This document shows positions 6,132-9,214 of a stretch of DNA of 9,214 bases, piece after piece (position 1 is the first letter of the stretch; each line of letters starts with the position of its first letter). The position numbers and the translations under genes are program-made. The DNA is from Patescibacteria group bacterium (lineage in GTDB: Bacteria > Patescibacteriota > Microgenomatia > UBA12405 > JAHJSD01): positions 1 to 9,214 of the forward strand of contig JAHJSD010000095.1 in the NCBI GenBank assembly GCA_018830585.1, in the 5' to 3' direction. The notes beneath the pieces were generated by a model, which was not told where the DNA came from, did not search any database, and was given only the letters and a program-made list of their open reading frames with translations.

Positions 6132-7576
6132 TTTCTGCCAGACAGGAGAGAGAGGCTTTTTAAAAACCAAACCAGATCCCCCTTGGCGAAAAACCAAACG
6201 GCAAGACCGTAAATCAAGCCGCCGCTGATGACAAAGATGCTCAAACCAAGGACAGTTTCCGGAATAACTAGGCCGATAAAAAACAAAAAACAAACCATTA
6301 GCATGGTCAGCAAAAAAGGTTTGCCTATTATTTTTTTCAAAGAAACGGCAAACTCTTTTTTAATCAGTCTCCAGGCAACAAAAGAGCTTGCCGAAACCAA
6401 GAAAAACCCCATTGAGGCGCCGCTTGGTCCCCATAGTTTAGCTAAAGGGGGAACCAGCAACCAGGTCAAAACCGTCCAAAAAATCATCAGGTTCAGACTG
6501 GTTTTAACTTTTCCGACCGCGTTGAAAGCGTTAACCAGGGGTGTTGTCGCCACTCCAAAGGCAAAATTGGCTAAATACCACCAAAAAGGGACCAGAGCCA
6601 CCGACCACTTTTGATACTGGGGAAAAACAGTAATCACCTTTGGCATCGCCAAACCCATCCCGGCTAAAACAGGAAAAGTAAAAAGATTGACCAGAAAGCC
6701 GCTCCTTTCCAGAGCTAACTTAAGTTTGGACTTGTCTTTCTGAATCCTGGAATAAGCAGGAAAGGTGACCCGGATTACCGAATCCATTAAAAATCTCAAA
6801 GGCATGCTTGACCATTTTTGGGCCCAGCCTAAAATTCCCACCCCGTCGCTGCCCAAAACCCCCCACAAAAAAATATTAACCAGCCGATCCTTAACTGTTG
6901 CTAAAAGAGAGTTCAATTGAAACGGGACGCCGAAATTAAACAATTTCTTCACTCCGGCGAAATTAAAATTAAAACCGACCGGCCAAGGGGAGAAAAGATA
7001 AATCAAGCAAACCCCAATTAAAGAACGGGCCAAAACGGCAATTACCCAGCTGCTGATTCCGAAACCGCGCCAGGCAAAAAAAACGGCTAACCCGGTAAAA
7101 ACCAACTGCTCAATCAAATCAACCGTGGCCAATTTGACAAACTTTAACTCTCTTTCCAGTAAAACCGAGGGAATCGTTTTTAAAGAAGCGGCCAAAAAAC
7201 CGAAGAGCAAGGCATAAAAAAGAACCTTTCCCTGGTCGTCGAAGTTAAATTTAGCCTGTAAAAAGGGTGTGAAAATTATTGCCAGAAGAATCAGCGTCCC
7301 CACCAAAGCCTGTTGAATGGTAAAGATAGATCTTATTTCCTCTTTTTTCGGTTTTTTTTTCTTTTGGATCAAGGCCGCCGCCAAACCGATATCGGAAAAA
7401 TAACCCAAAAAACCGACGATTTCGGAAACCGCCCAAAAAACACCTAACTGCCACCTTTCCAAAAAAATAGAAAGAAGGATAAATCCAAAAAAAGAGATCG
7501 GCTGTATCAGCAAGTTTCTGAGAACCAAAACGCTTACTCCGGTAAAAGCCTTTTTTTTCACCGCGGCAAAAGCCAT
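6128..7576 (-). CDS. Polysaccharide/lipid-linked oligosaccharide flippase, Wzx/RfbX family
   Basis: Inner-membrane transporter of the MOP superfamily that would move an undecaprenyl-linked sugar chain from the cytoplasmic to the outer face. It has 482 residues and about 12-14 hydrophobic helices, the normal size for Wzx. The N-terminal region reads as expected: a basic start (KKKAF), helix 1 from about 12 to 39, then the conserved-looking YFSDIGLAAALIQKK (59-73) and EEIRSIFTIQQ (79-89) between helices 2 and 3. ERELKF (141-146) and FPAYSRIQ (272-279) are further family-like segments. The frame is open up to 7645, but MAFAAVKKK at 7576 is preceded by a strong AAGGAGG six bases away, and the longer version would only re-read the upstream gene. 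It overlaps the upstream gene by 19 bases and the downstream start by four. The substrate is unknown. Confidence 0.93.
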   Translation of the reverse strand: MAFAAVKKKAFTGVSVLVLRNLLIQPISFFGFILLSIFLERWQLGVFWAVSEIVGFLGYFSDIGLAAALIQKKKKPKKEEIRSIFTIQQALVGTLILLAIIFTPFLQAKFNFDDQGKVLFYALLFGFLAASLKTIPSVLLERELKFVKLATVDLIEQLVFTGLAVFFAWRGFGISSWVIAVLARSLIGVCLIYLFSPWPVGFNFNFAGVKKLFNFGVPFQLNSLLATVKDRLVNIFLWGVLGSDGVGILGWAQKWSSMPLRFLMDSVIRVTFPAYSRIQKDKSKLKLALERSGFLVNLFTFPVLAGMGLAMPKVITVFPQYQKWSVALVPFWWYLANFAFGVATTPLVNAFNAVGKVKTSLNLMIFWTVLTWLLVPPLAKLWGPSGASMGFFLVSASSFVAWRLIKKEFAVSLKKIIGKPFLLTMLMVCFLFFIGLVIPETVLGLSIFVISGGLIYGLAVWFFAKGDLVWFLKSLSLLSGRK

Positions 7577-9214
7577 TTCCTGCCTCCTTTTACCAGAAAA
7601 AGCAACAGCGCCAAATAGGAAATTAGAGAAATGGTATTGGCCCAAGATCTGGCGGGGGTGTTGGTAAAACGAAAATAAAGATCATGTTTGCCGGCATCTA
7701 ATTTTACCGTCATCAACCCTGAATCAGAGTCGACTATTATTTCCGCCTCCTTCCGGTCTACCCAAACTCTCCAGCCGGGAAAATAAAAAACGCTTAGTTT
7801 GAACGTCCCAGGTTCGGAAAGATAACCCTGCCAGCTAATCCAATTACTCCTTTTCTCAAAACTTCCAGCCGCCTCACCCGGAAAAAATTGCCAATCAACC
7901 TTGGGCGCATAAATAGGCCCCAACGGGACAGCGCTTGGCAAATAGTCATAAAGACCGGCTGTCCGTTGATATTCCCAGGCCTTACCGGAAAATTTTTCGG
8001 CATCGGTCATCGGGCCAATCTTCTCCGGCCTAAAAAAATTCCAGTTGCTAACGATTACCAAAACCAACAAAAAGATGTTTAATATTCTCTTTCTGAAAAG
8101 AAAGTCAAAAGCGCCGGCAAGTAGAGAAAAGAAAAAGGTTGACCCGGCCAAAAATCTCCAGGGAAACTGAGAGATCTGAATTATTTCAACCAGTTTCCAG
8201 AAAAAAACCGACCGCTGGTGAGCCAAAAAGGTATAGCCTAAAGCAACGGAAAAAAGACCTATCGATAGCCAAACTAACCACGGCCTTGCTTTTTTCGATC
8301 CGGAACGGTTTTTAGACAATCTGAAAACAAGACCAATAAAAATAATTAAAGCCAAAATCCAGTGGAGATGACCCACCGGGAAAGGCATGCCGTCGTCAGG
8401 TCCCCAAAGAGACGGCCCCCAACCCCAAAACCTGGAAACAAAAAGCTGATTTAAAGAAACAAAGTGAGCCCGCCAGTCAAAATAGCCGGAAAACATCGTT
8501 TCTAAGTGAATATTTTTACTTTCTAAAAATACCGGCAAAGTAAAAAATGCCGCCAAACCAAAAGCCCATAAACCCGATAAAAACATTTTTCCGAAAAGAG
8601 GCCAATTTTGCCAAGGCAGTTTTTCCTCTTTTACCATCCAAAAGAAAATCCAAACTATCATCGCCGGAGTAAAAATCATCGTCATCACATTGTGGCTAAG
8701 CAAAAGCATGGCGTAGGAAAAGGCCATCCAAACAAGATACTTTGTTTTTTCACTCTCAACTAATTTCTTGGCCGCCCAAAAAATTAGAGGAAACCAAACA
8801 AAGGCCCAGGCTTCGTTCATTGCCCCCCTTACAAAAACATCAACCGAGTGGTAAGGCGCCCAAATATAAAAAACCGCGCTCAGCAGACCGCCCCAACTAC
8901 CCCAAAGATTGGCGGCCAAAACAAACATGGTTATTCCGGAAAGGAAAAACTGAAGCGAAAAAAGCGCTTTGGCAGTATCGGCAAAACTGAAACCGATCCA
9001 GCGGAAAAGCTGGCCGACGTAATAAGGCAGAGGCGGATAAAAATTAAAAAGCGGGTAACCGTAACCATAGCCCATGTCCGGCACCCAGCGGCAGGGGATC
9101 TGACGGTCCGAAAAACACTTTTCTAATTGCAACTGACGCATCATCTGAAGATCGTCGTGCATCACAAAATACCCGGGCTTAAAAAGCCAGCGCGAGGCCA
9201 AAAAAGCAGAAAGA
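7558..9214 (-). CDS. Polytopic membrane protein, PTPS-related/YfhO-like, N-terminus cut by window edge
   Basis: Large membrane protein with the layout of GT-C-like enzymes: a first extracytoplasmic loop bearing an acidic pair (HDD at residues 15-17 counted from position 9201), then WVPDMGYGYGYPLFNFYPP ending at 57, about ten further helices, and a C-terminal extracytoplasmic beta-rich region (about 440-520) with YFPGWRVWVD (473-482), followed by a last helix. The YGYPLFNFYPPLPYY and RGAMNEAWA (125-133) segments match what I know of the '6-pyruvoyl-tetrahydropterin synthase-related' membrane family, a name that does not imply pterin chemistry; the PGWxxxVD region is like YfhO. A probable role is transfer of sugars from polyprenyl-phosphate donors on the outer face. 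The frame stays open to 9214 (residues LSAF precede), so the TTG at 9199-9201 is probably internal and the true start and first helix lie outside. It ends 19 bases inside the flippase gene. Confidence 0.85.
   Translation of the reverse strand, partial: LSAFLASRWLFKPGYFVMHDDLQMMRQLQLEKCFSDRQIPCRWVPDMGYGYGYPLFNFYPPLPYYVGQLFRWIGFSFADTAKALFSLQFFLSGITMFVLAANLWGSWGGLLSAVFYIWAPYHSVDVFVRGAMNEAWAFVWFPLIFWAAKKLVESEKTKYLVWMAFSYAMLLLSHNVMTMIFTPAMIVWIFFWMVKEEKLPWQNWPLFGKMFLSGLWAFGLAAFFTLPVFLESKNIHLETMFSGYFDWRAHFVSLNQLFVSRFWGWGPSLWGPDDGMPFPVGHLHWILALIIFIGLVFRLSKNRSGSKKARPWLVWLSIGLFSVALGYTFLAHQRSVFFWKLVEIIQISQFPWRFLAGSTFFFSLLAGAFDFLFRKRILNIFLLVLVIVSNWNFFRPEKIGPMTDAEKFSGKAWEYQRTAGLYDYLPSAVPLGPIYAPKVDWQFFPGEAAGSFEKRSNWISWQGYLSEPGTFKLSVFYFPGWRVWVDRKEAEIIVDSDSGLMTVKLDAGKHDLYFRFTNTPARSWANTISLISYLALLLFLVKGGRKWLLPR
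7583..7589 (-). promoter_or_regulatory. Strong Shine-Dalgarno site for the flippase gene
   Basis: The mRNA reads AAGGAGG, then six bases (CAGGAA), then ATG at 7576. The site lies within the final codons of the upstream gene and decides the flippase start. It is the only clear full-length Shine-Dalgarno in the window; the other starts rely on overlap with the upstream stop or have weak sites. Confidence 0.85.

Noticed and set aside
6132..6293. Longer start for the large fusion protein (54 more residues upstream of MKKFW)
   Set aside because: The extra residues have no family-like sequence, overlap the flippase coding region in another frame and would hide a good signal peptide. The ATG at 6131 makes the same ATGA overlap that is seen elsewhere in the operon.
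6228..6614. 128-residue plus-strand open frame opposite the flippase
   Set aside because: A shadow of the flippase coding sequence; composition and motifs explained by the minus-strand gene.
7577..7645. Longer start for the flippase (23 more residues)
   Set aside because: The strong Shine-Dalgarno AAGGAGG at 7583-7589 is correctly spaced for the ATG at 7576, and the longer version lies wholly within the upstream gene.
9199..9201. TTG as the start codon of the PTPS-related protein
   Set aside because: The frame stays open to the window edge and homologous proteins usually have a membrane helix before the HDD loop, so the gene is more likely truncated by the edge.

Overview
The window reads as a piece of a surface-glycan gene cluster from a small, AT-leaning bacterial genome, most likely a member of the Candidate Phyla Radiation (Patescibacteria, Microgenomates-like). 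This is an inference. It rests on the large membrane proteins of a type familiar from that group, lysine-rich coding with homopolymer A/T runs, tightly overlapping genes, and GC-rich palindromic repeats of a kind often seen in such genomes. TGA acts as a normal stop (four genes end with it), which argues against the recoded Absconditabacteria/Gracilibacteria lineages.

All six genes are on the minus strand, so transcription runs from high to low coordinates. In that order they are: (1) a 5'-truncated multi-membrane protein of the PTPS-related/YfhO-like type (7558-9214, running off the window edge); (2) a Wzx-type polysaccharide flippase (6128-7576); (3) a 1085-residue protein with a signal peptide, a deacetylase-like extracytoplasmic domain and a GT-C-like membrane domain (2874-6131); (4) a 131-bp gap containing a hairpin repeat; (5) a WaaE-like GT2 glycosyltransferase (1807-2742); (6) a WbbL/rhamnosyltransferase-like GT2 (860-1807); (7) a second, divergent WaaE-like GT2 (81-863). 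The window ends downstream with a palindromic repeat (1-64). Genes 1-3 and genes 5-7 of this list are joined by overlaps of 19, 4, 1 and 4 bases, which suggests two translationally coupled blocks, possibly a single operon. Two starts were moved downstream of the longest open frame to the overlap positions, because the longer versions only re-read the neighbouring gene.

A reasonable working model is that the three GT2 enzymes assemble a lipid-linked oligosaccharide on the cytoplasmic face, the flippase moves it across the membrane, and the two large polytopic proteins transfer or trim sugars outside. No initiating phosphoglycosyltransferase and no clear Wzy polymerase are in view.

The most striking feature is a roughly 200-base GC-rich mosaic of palindromic repeats (about 3563-3770, 61% GC against 30-34% next to it). 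It sits inside the large deacetylase/GT-C gene without breaking its frame, adding some 65 residues to a predicted loop between membrane helices. One of its hairpin modules occurs again, almost identical, just upstream of the next gene in the operon (2760-2778). This resembles the in-frame palindromic elements described from Rickettsia, here in what is probably a Patescibacterium.
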